Numbered from the stretch's first letter, positions 23,641-33,468 are shown. The stretch: DNA of 64,000 nucleotides from an uncultured Lachnospiraceae bacterium (GCA_951800685.1 CATOJY010000014.1:1-64000); one strand, 5' to 3'. Program-made: numbers and translations. The notes: generated by a model not told the origin, from the letters alone.

Positions 23641-24942
23641 TTAGTTATTCTCTTCTTCGAAGCGTACACTGACAGAATTGGCATGTGCCGTCAGTCCCTC
23701 TCTTGTGGCGAAGAGTTCAATATCTTTGTGTGCTTTCTCCAAGGCTTCTCTTGAATAGGAGATCAGACTTGTTTTCTTCATAAAGTCATCGACATTCAGG
23801 GGAGAGAAGAATTTCGCCGTGCCATTGGTTGGCAGGATGTGGTTCGGTCCGGCATAATAGTCTCCCAGAGGTTCAGAAGAATAGTCTCCTAAGAAGATTG
23901 CTCCTGCGTTTTCTATTTTGGTCATCACTGCGTAAGGATCTTGCGTGAGGATTTCCAAATGTTCGGAAGCAATAGCATTGGCAGCATCCACAGCCTCATC
24001 CATAGAGTTTGCAACCAGAATATAGCCGTAATTCTCCAAGGATTTCTGTATGATCTCCCTGCGGGATAATTTCTGCAGAAAGGATTCGATCTGTTCGTTG
24101 ACTTTAACCGCCAGTTTCTCATCTGTTGTGATCAGGATCGCACTGGCCAGCTCGTCATGTTCCGCCTGGGAAAGCAAGTCGGCCGCCGCATAACGGGGAT
24201 TTGTCGTTTCATCCGCAAGGACTAAGATTTCACTTGGGCCAGCGATCGAATCAATACTGACATAGCCAAAACAGGCTTTCTTCGCAAGCGCTACAAAGAT
24301 ATTACCAGGCCCTGTGATCTTATCTACTTTGGGAACACTCTCTGTGCCAAAAGCCATAGACGCGATCGCCTGTGCCCCGCCGATTTTGTAGATTTCATCT
24401 ACTCCAGCGATCTTAGCTGCCACCAGTGTGCCAGGATCAACCTTCCCGTCTATGCCAGCTGGTGTTGTCATGATGATCTTCTTTACCCCGGCTACCTTAG
24501 CTGGGATTACGTTCATCAAGACGCTGCTGGGATAAGCCGCCTTTCCGCCTGGCACATAGACGCCAGAGACCGTAAGCGGCAGGATCCTCTGCCCTAACAG
24601 ACTACCGTCCGGTCTGGTATCAATCCAGCTATTGCGGAGCTGTTTTCTATGAAATACCTCAATATTAGATGCCGCCCTGTTCATGACTGTTACGAATTCT
24701 TCATCAATGGCACGAAAGGCTTCCTCAATCTCTGCCGTGGTCACGCGGATGTTTTCTGCCGTTATATTCCATTTGTCAAACTTCTTCGTGTAGGTAAAGA
24801 CGGCCTGGTCGCCATTTGCGCGGACATCTGCGATGATATCCGCCACCACAGTCTCATATTCAGAATAATTATTAGGGCTGCGTTTCAATAATCTGTCCAG
24901 AATGTCTCTTCTGGTATCTTCTGTTAATTTAACGATTTTCAT
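23641..24942 (-). CDS. hisD: Histidinol dehydrogenase
   Basis: NAD- and Zn-dependent enzyme of 433 residues that oxidises histidinol to histidine in two steps. Typical features are GPGNIFVALAKKACFG near the middle, the GPSEILVLADE motif, the AEHDE segment with catalytic Glu-His, and the C-terminal GPNHILPT motif. It lies between hisG and hisIE with 17 bases to the latter. Confidence 0.97.
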   Translation of the reverse strand: MKIVKLTEDTRRDILDRLLKRSPNNYSEYETVVADIIADVRANGDQAVFTYTKKFDKWNITAENIRVTTAEIEEAFRAIDEEFVTVMNRAASNIEVFHRKQLRNSWIDTRPDGSLLGQRILPLTVSGVYVPGGKAAYPSSVLMNVIPAKVAGVKKIIMTTPAGIDGKVDPGTLVAAKIAGVDEIYKIGGAQAIASMAFGTESVPKVDKITGPGNIFVALAKKACFGYVSIDSIAGPSEILVLADETTNPRYAAADLLSQAEHDELASAILITTDEKLAVKVNEQIESFLQKLSRREIIQKSLENYGYILVANSMDEAVDAANAIASEHLEILTQDPYAVMTKIENAGAIFLGDYSSEPLGDYYAGPNHILPTNGTAKFFSPLNVDDFMKKTSLISYSREALEKAHKDIELFATREGLTAHANSVSVRFEEENN

Positions 24943-25001
24943 ACGATCCTCCCTGATTTTGCGCTACAGAATCTTAAAGCTGTGCGGAAAATGCGCTCTT
25001 C

Positions 25002-25649
25002 TCAAGACAGCCTGCCTCGTATCTGCGTGATTAGTTTTTTGATGCGTTCCGGTTCCATCTGCATACTTACCTGGTTCACAATCATTCTTGCGGACAAAGG
25101 ACAGATCTCCTCCAGAACTTCTAACCCGTTCTCCTTTAAGGTGGAACCTGTCTCTACGATATCCACGATCACATCTGCCAGCTTTACAATCGGCCCAAGC
25201 TCCACGGAACCGTTTAATTTGATTATATCGACAGTCTGATGTTTCTTGTTATAGAAATAGTCCTTGGCGATATTCGGGTATTTCGTCGCTACCCGTATCA
25301 TTTCATGGTGTCTGAGCAGATCTTGTGCGCTATGCGGTCCGCATACACACATGCGGCATTTGCCGTACTTTAAGTCGAGTACCTCATAAACACGGCGGTT
25401 TTCTTCCATAATGGTGTCCTTGCCAACTACGCCGATATCCGCTGCACCATATTCTACGTAAGTCGGTACATCAGGACCCTTGGCAAGGAAAAATTTCAGT
25501 TTCAGTTTCTCGTTCACAAAGATCAGTTTACGGGACTCCTTATCTTTCATCTCCTCACAGGTAATGCCGATCTCTGCCAAAAGCCCCATGGTTTTATTGG
25601 CCAGCCGGCCTTTTCCCAGGGCAAAAGTCAAATATCTGTTCTCATTCAT
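25002..25649 (-). CDS. hisG: ATP phosphoribosyltransferase, short form
   Basis: First committed step of histidine synthesis: ATP plus PRPP to phosphoribosyl-ATP. At 215 residues it is the short form, without the C-terminal regulatory domain, and needs HisZ for activity and feedback control; hisZ is indeed just upstream. Motifs include FALGKGRLA at the start, GAADIGVVGKD, and the PRPP site VDIVETGSTLKENGL. The start at 25649 fits the family N-terminus, though the ribosome binding site is weak. Confidence 0.95.
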   Translation of the reverse strand: MNENRYLTFALGKGRLANKTMGLLAEIGITCEEMKDKESRKLIFVNEKLKLKFFLAKGPDVPTYVEYGAADIGVVGKDTIMEENRRVYEVLDLKYGKCRMCVCGPHSAQDLLRHHEMIRVATKYPNIAKDYFYNKKHQTVDIIKLNGSVELGPIVKLADVIVDIVETGSTLKENGLEVLEEICPLSARMIVNQVSMQMEPERIKKLITQIRGRLS

Positions 25650-25707
25650 ATGGCTTATACACACTTTCTCTTGTTAGTCTCTTGGACTATGTTCCACGAC
25701 ATCTTTC

Positions 25708-26859
25708 TTAATTCGAAGGTAGAGAATGTCCTGCTTTGCCAGGCAGAAGCTGTTTGGGCAATAATTCTACTGCCTTTCCGGACGCGCGCATTTGTTTGGC
25801 CTCCAGCAGCATTTCCTTAAAGTTGTCTTCCGTATAATATAGTTTCTGACAGCTTTCTATGCCAGAAATGACCGCGCCTTGCCTGTTCATTGCCGCAAGC
25901 AGGTCATCCACCACAATCACAAAACCGATCGCCGCCGCATCCTTGCCGAAACGGTGCAGCAGATTATCATAGCGGCCGCCTTTCACAATCGCGTCCCCGA
26001 CGCCGTAGGTATAGCCTTTGAAAATAATGCCCGTGTAATAATTATACTTACTTAACATACCAAGGTCAAAGGAAACATATTTTTCGACGCCATACTCACA
26101 CAGAACCTGATAGACTTTCTCAAGCCTCTCCACAGCATTTTTAGAGCGGCTGTTAGACACTTCATGTTTCGCTTCTTTCAGAATTGCGTGGGTTCCGAAT
26201 AACTCGCTGACTTTCAGAAGCAGTTCCTTATCTTTGTGGCCAACATGAATGCCTTCAAGCAGTTCCTCTGCCCCGAAATAATTCTTACCGGAGATCAGCT
26301 CCCGCAGTTCCAACTCTGTCTCTTCATCCAAGCCGGCTTCAGCACAGATCCCCTTAAAATATTCCAGATTGCCAATACTGATCTGGAAATCAGATAAACC
26401 AGCGTGATACAGAGCTTCAATAGTCAGGGCAATCATTTCAGCATCCGCTTTTACGGAGGCGTCCCCGACAAGCTCCGCCCCCATCTGGGTTACTTCCTTT
26501 AATTTCCCTTGCAGACTGGAAGTGTTGATAAACGTATTGCCACAGTAACCAAAACGGATTGGTACATTCTCGTCCATGAAATATTTTGCGGCACATCTGG
26601 CGATTGACGGCGTAAAATCTGGACGCAGCACAAGCGTATTCCCTTCTTTATCAAAAAACTTATACAATTCTTTAGAAGGGGTGGTACCTACCTCCTTCGA
26701 AAAAACGTCAAAAAATTCGAAGGTCGGTGTCTGGATATCCCGGTAACCATAACTTTTGATCTTATCCCAAAGAAGCTGTTCTACGATATTCTTCGCTGCT
26801 TTCTCGTCTCCATAGATATCCCGTACCCCTTCCGGTGTATGTACTAATCTCTTACTCAT
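25708..26859 (-). CDS. hisZ: ATP phosphoribosyltransferase regulatory subunit
   Basis: A 383-residue HisRS-like protein without the anticodon-binding domain; it forms the octameric enzyme with short HisG and binds histidine. The class II synthetase motifs are visible: TPEGVRDIYG at the start, GTTPSKELYKFFDKEGN, and LVLRPDFTPSIAR, but no tRNA-binding C-terminal domain. The start at 26859 has AGGTG eight bases upstream. First gene of the operon, with a strong promoter upstream. Confidence 0.94.
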   Translation of the reverse strand: MSKRLVHTPEGVRDIYGDEKAAKNIVEQLLWDKIKSYGYRDIQTPTFEFFDVFSKEVGTTPSKELYKFFDKEGNTLVLRPDFTPSIARCAAKYFMDENVPIRFGYCGNTFINTSSLQGKLKEVTQMGAELVGDASVKADAEMIALTIEALYHAGLSDFQISIGNLEYFKGICAEAGLDEETELELRELISGKNYFGAEELLEGIHVGHKDKELLLKVSELFGTHAILKEAKHEVSNSRSKNAVERLEKVYQVLCEYGVEKYVSFDLGMLSKYNYYTGIIFKGYTYGVGDAIVKGGRYDNLLHRFGKDAAAIGFVIVVDDLLAAMNRQGAVISGIESCQKLYYTEDNFKEMLLEAKQMRASGKAVELLPKQLLPGKAGHSLPSN

Positions 26860-26948
26860 GCTCTTTTCACCTGTCAATCTTTCTGTAACTGCGGTTGCTA
26901 TACTTTAATATTGTAAAACGTTAATTCGATAGTTCGACAATTTTCTAT

Positions 26949-26977
26949 ACTATAATATACTTCCAGAAGTTTGTCAA
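26949..26977 (-). promoter_or_regulatory. his operon promoter
   Basis: Minus-strand TTGACA (26972-26977) and TATAGT (26949-26954) are 17 bases apart. The leader to hisZ is about 83 bases; no T-box or other known histidine-sensing element is recognised in it. Confidence 0.8.
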
Positions 26978-26998
26978 TGTGCGAAAAAAGAGTTTCAT

Positions 26999-27532
26999 TC
27001 ACTCTCTGTCTTCCAGATCTTTTGAAAGTGCGTCCAGATATGGCACGAGGACTCCCTGCTTTTTCGGCAGCACGTAGGCTGGATTGAGTTCTTCATAGCG
27101 GAAACTCTTGCGTCCGCCTTCCATTGCTCTGTCCCAGAAAAACCGAAGCATTTCATAGGGCAGATAATAGAAGATATCCCGGTGTGTGTAATAGATCAGG
27201 AAGAAGGCGATTCCTTTCTGCTGTTCGAACGCGCCCATGAATTTTACCTGATGTTCATGGATGTTCTGCAGCGCAAAGGTGTCCGCCGCACATTCTTTGG
27301 CGTCAAAGCAGACCGGAATTCCCTGTACGACGCCAATGTAATCTACTGTACTCTTCTGGTCGAAGTAAGCCAGGGTGATATGTCTGCTTTCTTTGTCAAT
27401 ATTGATTGGTGTGATGGGGGTTGGTACTTTCTGGATCAGTGCCAGTCCGTTTTCCAGATATTTCTCGTTTGTTCGGTTAATTAGATCTTCTAAAGTGGAA
27501 CCGCGCAGTCCACGGGAATTCCATGTTGCCAT
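26999..27532 (-). CDS. recU: Holliday junction resolvase RecU-like
   Basis: A 177-residue nuclease that cuts four-way junctions during recombination repair in Firmicutes. The N-terminus SRGLRGSTLEDLIN TN-type pattern, KVPTPITPI, the FDQKSTVDYIG acidic motif and FDAKECA (PD-(D/E)XK-type active site) match RecU. The start at 27532 has GGGGAGG six bases upstream. It lies 73 bases after a pseudouridine synthase gene rather than next to ponA as in Bacillus. Shorter than B. subtilis RecU (206 residues), mostly at the N-terminus. Confidence 0.85.
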   Translation of the reverse strand: MATWNSRGLRGSTLEDLINRTNEKYLENGLALIQKVPTPITPINIDKESRHITLAYFDQKSTVDYIGVVQGIPVCFDAKECAADTFALQNIHEHQVKFMGAFEQQKGIAFFLIYYTHRDIFYYLPYEMLRFFWDRAMEGGRKSFRYEELNPAYVLPKKQGVLVPYLDALSKDLEDRE

Positions 27533-27605
27533 AGTGGCCTCCCCTTTCTGTCCCTTCTTGCTGGCTGTTGCCTGATGATCCTGATCACATCCAGACGTCA
27601 GAGTC

Positions 27606-28592
27606 TTAAAGCGCGCACGGTGTTGAAACGCGCTCGAATATTTCCGGGATCTTTGCATAGAAAGTCCTGCCGCTTATCTGTTCAAATGGAGCAGGAAGTT
27701 CCGGAAATACTACTTTATAAGCATGCAGCAGCTGTGATCTTATCTGGTACTCTTTCTGATAGCGGTTGTTCCATGCCAGATCTCCATATTTGTAATCTCC
27801 CAGGAGTGGATGGCCGATACTGGCCAGATGCGCACGGATCTGATGCGTCCTGCCCGTGAGGAGCGCTACCTCCAGAAGAGTCTTGTCCGGTTCATTCCTA
27901 AGGGGTTGGTACTGTGTCTTAATATAAGAATCTGGCGAGCCGTCTGGCATGATCGAGACTTTATTGCGTCTTTCGTCCTTTTCCAGATAACCCTCTATCG
28001 TCTGTCCCTTAGTCACGGTTCCCTTGACATAAAGCTGATAGTATTTGTGAAGGGTTCTTTGCTGTAATAACTTGCCTAACAACTGTGCCCCTTTCAGGGA
28101 TTTGGCGCAGAGTACGATACCGCTTGTGTTACGGTCCAGCCGGTTGCAGACGGAAGGTTTAAAGATTGCCAGATCCTCCAGGGTGATGGTGCCGCTGTGT
28201 AACAGATAGCCGATCAGCCACTCATTGAGAGAAAGTTCTTTTCTGTCCGCCTTCTGTGACAGTATGCCGGCTGGCTTGTCTGCCAGAAGAACATGGTCGT
28301 CCTCATGCAGGATTTCGATTCCCGTGATTTTTTCGTAAGCGTCCATATACTCTGAGGAGGCCGGTCTCTTTTCTCCCATAAATTTTGACAATGTTTCTGG
28401 CGCAAAATAGATTGCGATTTTATCGCCTGCAGCGATTTTTTCACTGCCATCAGCTTTCTTTCCATTTAAGGTAATATTCTTTTTGCGCAGCATCTTATAC
28501 AGGAAGCTGTTGCCAGCTTCTGGGAGAAGCCTGTGCAAATATTTATCGAACCGTTGTCCCGCTTCTTTGTCGGTGATCTCTCTTAGATACAT
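27606..28592 (-). CDS. RluA family RNA pseudouridine synthase
   Basis: A 328-residue protein with an N-terminal S4-like RNA-binding domain (about 12-75, KMLRKKNITLNGKKAD) and a catalytic domain with the active Asp in NRLDRNTSGIVL. The TGRTHQIRAHLASIGHPLLGD motif confirms the RluA family (RluC/RluD type). The rRNA target cannot be named from sequence. It starts 33 bases after the membrane protein gene upstream. Confidence 0.9.
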   Translation of the reverse strand: MYLREITDKEAGQRFDKYLHRLLPEAGNSFLYKMLRKKNITLNGKKADGSEKIAAGDKIAIYFAPETLSKFMGEKRPASSEYMDAYEKITGIEILHEDDHVLLADKPAGILSQKADRKELSLNEWLIGYLLHSGTITLEDLAIFKPSVCNRLDRNTSGIVLCAKSLKGAQLLGKLLQQRTLHKYYQLYVKGTVTKGQTIEGYLEKDERRNKVSIMPDGSPDSYIKTQYQPLRNEPDKTLLEVALLTGRTHQIRAHLASIGHPLLGDYKYGDLAWNNRYQKEYQIRSQLLHAYKVVFPELPAPFEQISGRTFYAKIPEIFERVSTPCAL

Positions 28593-28625
28593 ATCCTTTA
28601 TCCTTATGAATATCGTCTGCCCTTG

Positions 28626-29198
28626 TTAGATGGAGATTGCATTAAGCAGATTTGTGATCTCTTCCTGATACTTAGATGCTGGCGCGTTCAATTTTTCAAT
28701 CTGACTTAGTCGGTCAATATATTTGCCAGGATCAGAATATATCTTAACCGTTACATTCCTGATCCCTTCCTGTGACAGCATCTGTTCTAAATGATTCTCC
28801 GCCCCATTGCAGTCCGTTCCTGCCTGCTCTGAGATCCCGCACAGCACATTGCCATGAAATGTCATGTGGCTGATAGCAAAATTCTTCTGGTAAGATGTAA
28901 AATACATATCATAGAAGGTGGCTAGTTCCCTGTCAAATCGTTCTACCCTATTTCTCAGTGTTGCGCTGCACCCTGTTGCTCTTAGAAGGATCACAAGATT
29001 TACCAGACTCTTACAGGCAGGCAGACACCCAAGCACAGCCACGATTGTCAAAAGATTCCGGTTGCTTCCGGTGGAAACATATCCCATGATATACAGACCG
29101 ATGCTGACGCCAAAATAAAGCAATGTCCTGATAAGTGCTACACGCCTTTGGCTGGCGATATAGCCATAAGAACCTTTTGGAATAACCATTTTTTTCAT
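28626..29198 (-). CDS. Conserved membrane protein of unknown function
   Basis: A 190-residue protein with two N-terminal membrane segments (about 22-41 and 48-74) and a cytoplasmic C-terminal domain of about 115 residues. An AGGAG site precedes the ATG at 29198 by eight bases. No characterised domain is recognised; I infer it is a family restricted to related Clostridia. Confidence 0.65.
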   Translation of the reverse strand: MKKMVIPKGSYGYIASQRRVALIRTLLYFGVSIGLYIMGYVSTGSNRNLLTIVAVLGCLPACKSLVNLVILLRATGCSATLRNRVERFDRELATFYDMYFTSYQKNFAISHMTFHGNVLCGISEQAGTDCNGAENHLEQMLSQEGIRNVTVKIYSDPGKYIDRLSQIEKLNAPASKYQEEITNLLNAISI

Positions 29199-29249
29199 GC
29201 AGTAAGCTCCTCATTCTATCAATCTTATGGGAAAGTGAAAGTGCAGACC

Positions 29250-29996
29250 TTATCTTTGTAATAATAGATTCTGTATTCCCTGTGTTGCCAGATATAGCAC
29301 CTTCATGGGCAATCCGCAGACGGAGACAGACTTTCCATTCTTGCAATCCATGACTGCCTTAGCCACAACGCTCTTTGTCTCTAGCATCGTCATTTTCTTC
29401 AGCCTGTCAAGACGTGCCGGATCTCCATAGGCATGCGCAAGAAATGGTGTGTTTACCGGTCCAGGACAGACAGCCATGACACGTATCTTCTTTTCCCTTA
29501 ATTCTCTGTTCAGGGCTCTGCTTAAGGAATAGACATATGCTTTGGAGGCGGCATAGACTGCAAAAGCTGCCTGGGGCACAAAAGCGGCACCTGAGGCGAG
29601 CTGTATGATCTTACTTCCGCTTCTCATATAAGGCAGACACATCTTCGTCATACGGGTCAGCGCCACAATATTCAACTGCATCATTTCTGCAACTGCCTCA
29701 TCGCTCTGCGATACAAACGCTCCATGCGTTCCCACACCTGCGCAGTTGACAAGCACTGTAATTTTAGGATTGCCGATGGCAAGCACTTCCGCAAACTGTA
29801 CCAGCGCCTTTTCCTGTGTCACATCCATGACGATTACTCTCGACTTATGCCGCATCTCTTGTGCCAGTTCCTCCAGCGGTTCCCTGCGGCGTGCAATCAG
29901 CCAGATCTCATCTGTTTTTTGCAGGTTATCGTCTAGTTGTCTGGCAAATTCCATACCCATGCCGGAGGAAGCGCCTGTTACGATCGCGATCTTCAT
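29250..29996 (-). CDS. Short-chain dehydrogenase/reductase (SDR)
   Basis: A 248-residue oxidoreductase. The Rossmann motif TGASSGMG lies at residues 7-14, followed by NCAGVG, a Ser in QLASGAA and the YAASK catalytic Tyr-Lys pair. AGGAG seven bases before ATG 29996 supports the start. The substrate is unknown; the C-terminal extension is typical of the SDR subgroup annotated as DltE-like or short-chain acyl reductases. Confidence 0.88.
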   Translation of the reverse strand: MKIAIVTGASSGMGMEFARQLDDNLQKTDEIWLIARRREPLEELAQEMRHKSRVIVMDVTQEKALVQFAEVLAIGNPKITVLVNCAGVGTHGAFVSQSDEAVAEMMQLNIVALTRMTKMCLPYMRSGSKIIQLASGAAFVPQAAFAVYAASKAYVYSLSRALNRELREKKIRVMAVCPGPVNTPFLAHAYGDPARLDRLKKMTMLETKSVVAKAVMDCKNGKSVSVCGLPMKVLYLATQGIQNLLLQR

Positions 29997-30038
29997 TGTA
30001 ATCTCCTGCCTTTCTCTCAAAAAGGTCAATTTACTACA

Positions 30039-31991
30039 TTAAGCTTTTGCGGCATTATGCCCGTTCTTTTTCTTATGCACATTGCGGATTGTTCTCTTTT
30101 TTCCGCCTGCTTTTTGTCCCGTTTTCTGTGTGGCTGCATTGTTTTTCTTACCATGTATGCCTTTTGACTTTGCAGCGTCTGTATCGGTCCACTCTTTCGT
30201 TCGTCTTGGTCTGATCAGGCATTTCTTATCAAAGCCGATCAGATCTTCCCTTCCGCCCTTCTTAAGCGCTTCCTTGACCAGTTCATAATTATTTGGATTC
30301 CGGTATTGGATCAGGGCGCGCTGCATTGCCTTTTCATGTGGATTTCGGCATACGTACACATTCTGCCCATTTCTAGGATCGATCCCTGTGTAGTACATGA
30401 CCGTGGACACCGTAGACGGCGTTGGGTAGAAATCCTGCACCTGTTCCGGCATATATCCCAGGTCCCGCAGATATTCCGCCAGTTCAATGGCCTCCTTCAA
30501 GGTTGAACCTGGATGGGAAGACATCAGATAGGGCACGAGAAACTGTTTCTTACCCAGCTGTTCATTAATTTTATGATATTTGCGCACGAAACGCTCGTAA
30601 ACTTCTTTCCGGGGTTTTCCAAGCTTCGAAAGAACGGTATCGGAGATATGCTCCGGCGCGACTTTCAGTTGTCCGCTGACATGGTGTTCCACCAGTTCCC
30701 GGAAAAAGGTATCGTCTTTGTCTGCCAGGAGATAATCAAACCGAATGCCAGACCGGATAAACACTTTCTTGACGCCTGGCAAAGCCCGCAGCTTCCGAAG
30801 CAGAGCCAGATAGTCGGAATGATCGACCTCCAGATTCGGGCAGGGCTCTGGGAAAAGGCACTGTCTGTGCTTACAGACGCCCTGGGTCAGCTGCTTCTGG
30901 CAGGAGGGCTGTCTGAAATTCGCTGTCGGCCCGCCCACATCATGCAGGTACCCCTTGAACGCTTCCTCCTGGATCATCAGCGCTGCCTCTTTCAACAGAG
31001 ACTCGTGGCTTCTCACCTGGATTGTTCTTCCCTGATGAAATGTCAGTGCGCAGAAATTACATCCCCCGAAGCATCCTCTGTTGCTGACTAAGGAGAACTT
31101 AATTTCCGAGATCGCCGGGACCCCGCCGGCAGCCTCATAGGAGGGGTGATAGGTTCTCATATAGGGCAGCTCATAGACAGCGTCCATCTCCTGTGTCGAA
31201 AGCGGCGGCTGCGGCGGATTCTGCACAACATAGATCCCATTGGGATATGCCTCAATCAGAGTATTTCCAGTAAAAGGATCGGTATTGCAATATTGAATCT
31301 GAAAACTCTGCGCATATTGACGCGGTTCTGCCTTCATAGCGTCGTACGAAGGAAGCATTACGCTGTCGTAGATGTCTTCAATCTTTTTGGTCTTATAAAC
31401 AGTGCCGGGAATAAAGGTGAGATCCTTCACTGCGATTCCGCTTGCCAACGCATCTGCGATCTCTACGATGGATTTTTCCCCCATGCCGTAGGAGATTAAA
31501 TCTGCCTGGCTGTCTAACAGGATAGAACGCTTAAAACTGTCTGACCAGTAATCGTAATGTGCCATTCTGCGGAGGCTGGCTTCAATGCCGCCAAGGATCA
31601 CCGGGACATCTTTATAGACTCTGCGGATCAGATTTCCATAGACCACCGCAGCGTGGTCTGGTCTTCTATAAGGTTCTCCGCCTGGGGTATAGGCATCCGT
31701 TGGACGATGTTTTCCGGAGACAAAATAGTGGTTAACCATGGAATCCATATTGCCGCTGGAAACCAAAAATCCAAGCCGGGGTTTTCCTAAAATGGTGATG
31801 CTCTCCTCCTCCCGCCAGTCCGGCTGGGAGATGATTCCCACGCTGTAGCCATGTGACTGGAGAACCCTGCTGATGATCGCATGTCCAAAAGAAGGATGAT
31901 CTACATAAGCATCCCCGATCACATAGACGAAATCCAGCTGCTCGATCCCCTGCGCTTCCATATCCTGTTTTGAAATTGGCAAAAATCCCAT
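30039..31991 (-). CDS. YgiQ family radical SAM protein
   Basis: A 650-residue radical SAM protein of unknown function. The cluster motif NRGCFGGCNFCALTFHQGR is near residue 310, with the family-specific N-terminal part (about 1-280) before it and a basic low-complexity C-terminal tail (KKKNGHNA type). I chose 31991 (MGFLPISKQDM) because GAGGT lies seven bases upstream and this matches the family N-terminus; an in-frame ATG at 32045 lacks a good site. Confidence 0.92.
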   Translation of the reverse strand: MGFLPISKQDMEAQGIEQLDFVYVIGDAYVDHPSFGHAIISRVLQSHGYSVGIISQPDWREEESITILGKPRLGFLVSSGNMDSMVNHYFVSGKHRPTDAYTPGGEPYRRPDHAAVVYGNLIRRVYKDVPVILGGIEASLRRMAHYDYWSDSFKRSILLDSQADLISYGMGEKSIVEIADALASGIAVKDLTFIPGTVYKTKKIEDIYDSVMLPSYDAMKAEPRQYAQSFQIQYCNTDPFTGNTLIEAYPNGIYVVQNPPQPPLSTQEMDAVYELPYMRTYHPSYEAAGGVPAISEIKFSLVSNRGCFGGCNFCALTFHQGRTIQVRSHESLLKEAALMIQEEAFKGYLHDVGGPTANFRQPSCQKQLTQGVCKHRQCLFPEPCPNLEVDHSDYLALLRKLRALPGVKKVFIRSGIRFDYLLADKDDTFFRELVEHHVSGQLKVAPEHISDTVLSKLGKPRKEVYERFVRKYHKINEQLGKKQFLVPYLMSSHPGSTLKEAIELAEYLRDLGYMPEQVQDFYPTPSTVSTVMYYTGIDPRNGQNVYVCRNPHEKAMQRALIQYRNPNNYELVKEALKKGGREDLIGFDKKCLIRPRRTKEWTDTDAAKSKGIHGKKNNAATQKTGQKAGGKKRTIRNVHKKKNGHNAAKA

Positions 31992-32053
31992 TTCCTGTAC
32001 CTCTGTCTTTTTGTGGATCTGGCTTTCCTTTTTCCGTGTACCCATGCGGCGGT

Positions 32054-32713
32054 TCAGCAGTTAGAAAGGACTCCGTTATCTATCAGTTCCATAAACTGGA
32101 CTGTATAATGGTCAGCCAGAGCGCGTTTTTGTGTGTCCTGATGTTCCGAATATCTGTCATAGACAGCGCACACCTTCATTCCCGCGGCCTTTCCTGCCTC
32201 GATGCCAGGTATGATATCTTCAAACACAAGGCAATTTGCTGGAGATACCTTAAGCGCTTCTGCCACAGCCAGGTAGATATCCGGCGCCGGCTTGCCCCTC
32301 GCTACGTCGCATCCTGTCATGATACAGTTAAAGTAGGACTCCAGATGGTGCACCATTACGATCTTCTCAACCAGTTCTCTGGAATTGCTGGTGGCGATCC
32401 CCATCTGAATCCTGTGTGTCTTACAATACTTAAGAAATTCCCGCACACCCCTTTTCAGAGGAACCTCGTGGGTATACTTATCCCATGCCATACGGTTCCA
32501 GTCGGCTTTGATCGTTTCCAGCTCATCTGGGAGCTGGAATCGTTCCTTAAAGTAAGCGGCCGTCTCACTGAAACTTTTGCCGCCAATGCATTTCTGCAGA
32601 TCCTCCGGCAAGGGAATGCCGAACTTTCCTAAGTACTCCTGATCGATCCGTTTCCATACCCACATGGAATCCACCATGGAACCATCCAGATCAAAAATGA
32701 CTGCTTCTATCAT
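32054..32713 (-). CDS. HAD family hydrolase (phosphoglucomutase/phosphatase-like)
   Basis: A 219-residue HAD subfamily IA enzyme. The nucleophile is in DLDGSMVDS (residues 8-16), a Ser/Thr in ATSNSR, the Lys in GKPAPDIY and the acidic pair in FEDIIPGIEAG. It resembles beta-phosphoglucomutase and related sugar phosphatases; the substrate is not clear. Its start overlaps the end of the rsuA-like gene by 23 bases. Confidence 0.88.
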   Translation of the reverse strand: MIEAVIFDLDGSMVDSMWVWKRIDQEYLGKFGIPLPEDLQKCIGGKSFSETAAYFKERFQLPDELETIKADWNRMAWDKYTHEVPLKRGVREFLKYCKTHRIQMGIATSNSRELVEKIVMVHHLESYFNCIMTGCDVARGKPAPDIYLAVAEALKVSPANCLVFEDIIPGIEAGKAAGMKVCAVYDRYSEHQDTQKRALADHYTVQFMELIDNGVLSNC

Positions 32714-33404
32714 ATTGTAAACGCTCCACTTCTTCTTTCGTCAGTTTGCGGTAGTTTCCTCTGGGCAGAGTATCCTCCAGCATAAGTGATCCCATGCGTA
32801 TCCTTTTCAGATAGGTCACTTCGTTTCCTACGGCGTGCAGCATACGCTTTACCTGATGAAACCGGCCTTCTGTGATTGTCAGTGTGATCTTCTTATCTTC
32901 CAGTCTATGTACGATTGCCGGTGCCGTCAGTTTTTTCTCCCCGATATCTACGCCCTGTTCCAGAAGCGCTTTCTGATGCTCGTCAAAAGCAGATGCCAGG
33001 CAGCACTCATACTCTTTCTCAACATGTTTTCCAGGTGCCAGCAGATTATGTGCCAGCTGTCCGTCGTTGGTGAGTAGCAACAGACCTTCTGTATCTTTGT
33101 CCAGTCTTCCCACCGGAAATAAGTCCTTCCGCTTCCCATCACCAAGAAGGTCCATGACGGTCCGGTCGTGCGCGTCCTCAGTGGCGGACACGACGCCTGC
33201 CGGTTTGTGCAGAACATAGTACACATATTTCTCATAGACGCAAGCCTGTCCCTTATAGCTGACCTGGTCAGTCTCTTCCTCGATCTGCTGTTGCGGAGAA
33301 AGCGCTTTTGAACCATTGACGGTTACTGCTCCCGCTTTAATCTCCTTCTTGAGCTGGCTTCTCGTACCTAGATTCAGTTCGCTTAGGAATTTATCTAAAC
33401 GCAT
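32691..33404 (-). CDS. RsuA/RluB family rRNA pseudouridine synthase
   Basis: A 237-residue protein with an N-terminal S4 domain (about 1-60, LDKFLSELNLGTRSQLKK) and the catalytic motif GRLDKDTEGLLLLTNDG near residue 100. The layout matches RsuA (16S) or RluB/E/F (23S); RsuA is likely in Firmicutes. The start at 33404 fits the family, with only a weak ribosome binding site. It overlaps the HAD gene, so the pair is translated together. Divergent from the YlbJ-like gene. Confidence 0.9.
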   Translation of the reverse strand: MRLDKFLSELNLGTRSQLKKEIKAGAVTVNGSKALSPQQQIEEETDQVSYKGQACVYEKYVYYVLHKPAGVVSATEDAHDRTVMDLLGDGKRKDLFPVGRLDKDTEGLLLLTNDGQLAHNLLAPGKHVEKEYECCLASAFDEHQKALLEQGVDIGEKKLTAPAIVHRLEDKKITLTITEGRFHQVKRMLHAVGNEVTYLKRIRMGSLMLEDTLPRGNYRKLTKEEVERLQYDRSSHF

Positions 33405-33468
33405 CATAATAATACCACACTTTACAGAATATATATAAATAAAGTTATTTCCAGAAAGAATTCCATTC

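Noticed and set aside
26860-26948. Possible histidine T-box before hisZ
   Set aside because: The leader is about 83 bases, too short for a T-box, and no conserved core was found.
30513-31091. Plus-strand open frame of about 192 codons opposite the YgiQ gene
   Set aside because: Shadow of the radical SAM gene; composition is not protein-like and no start signal is present.
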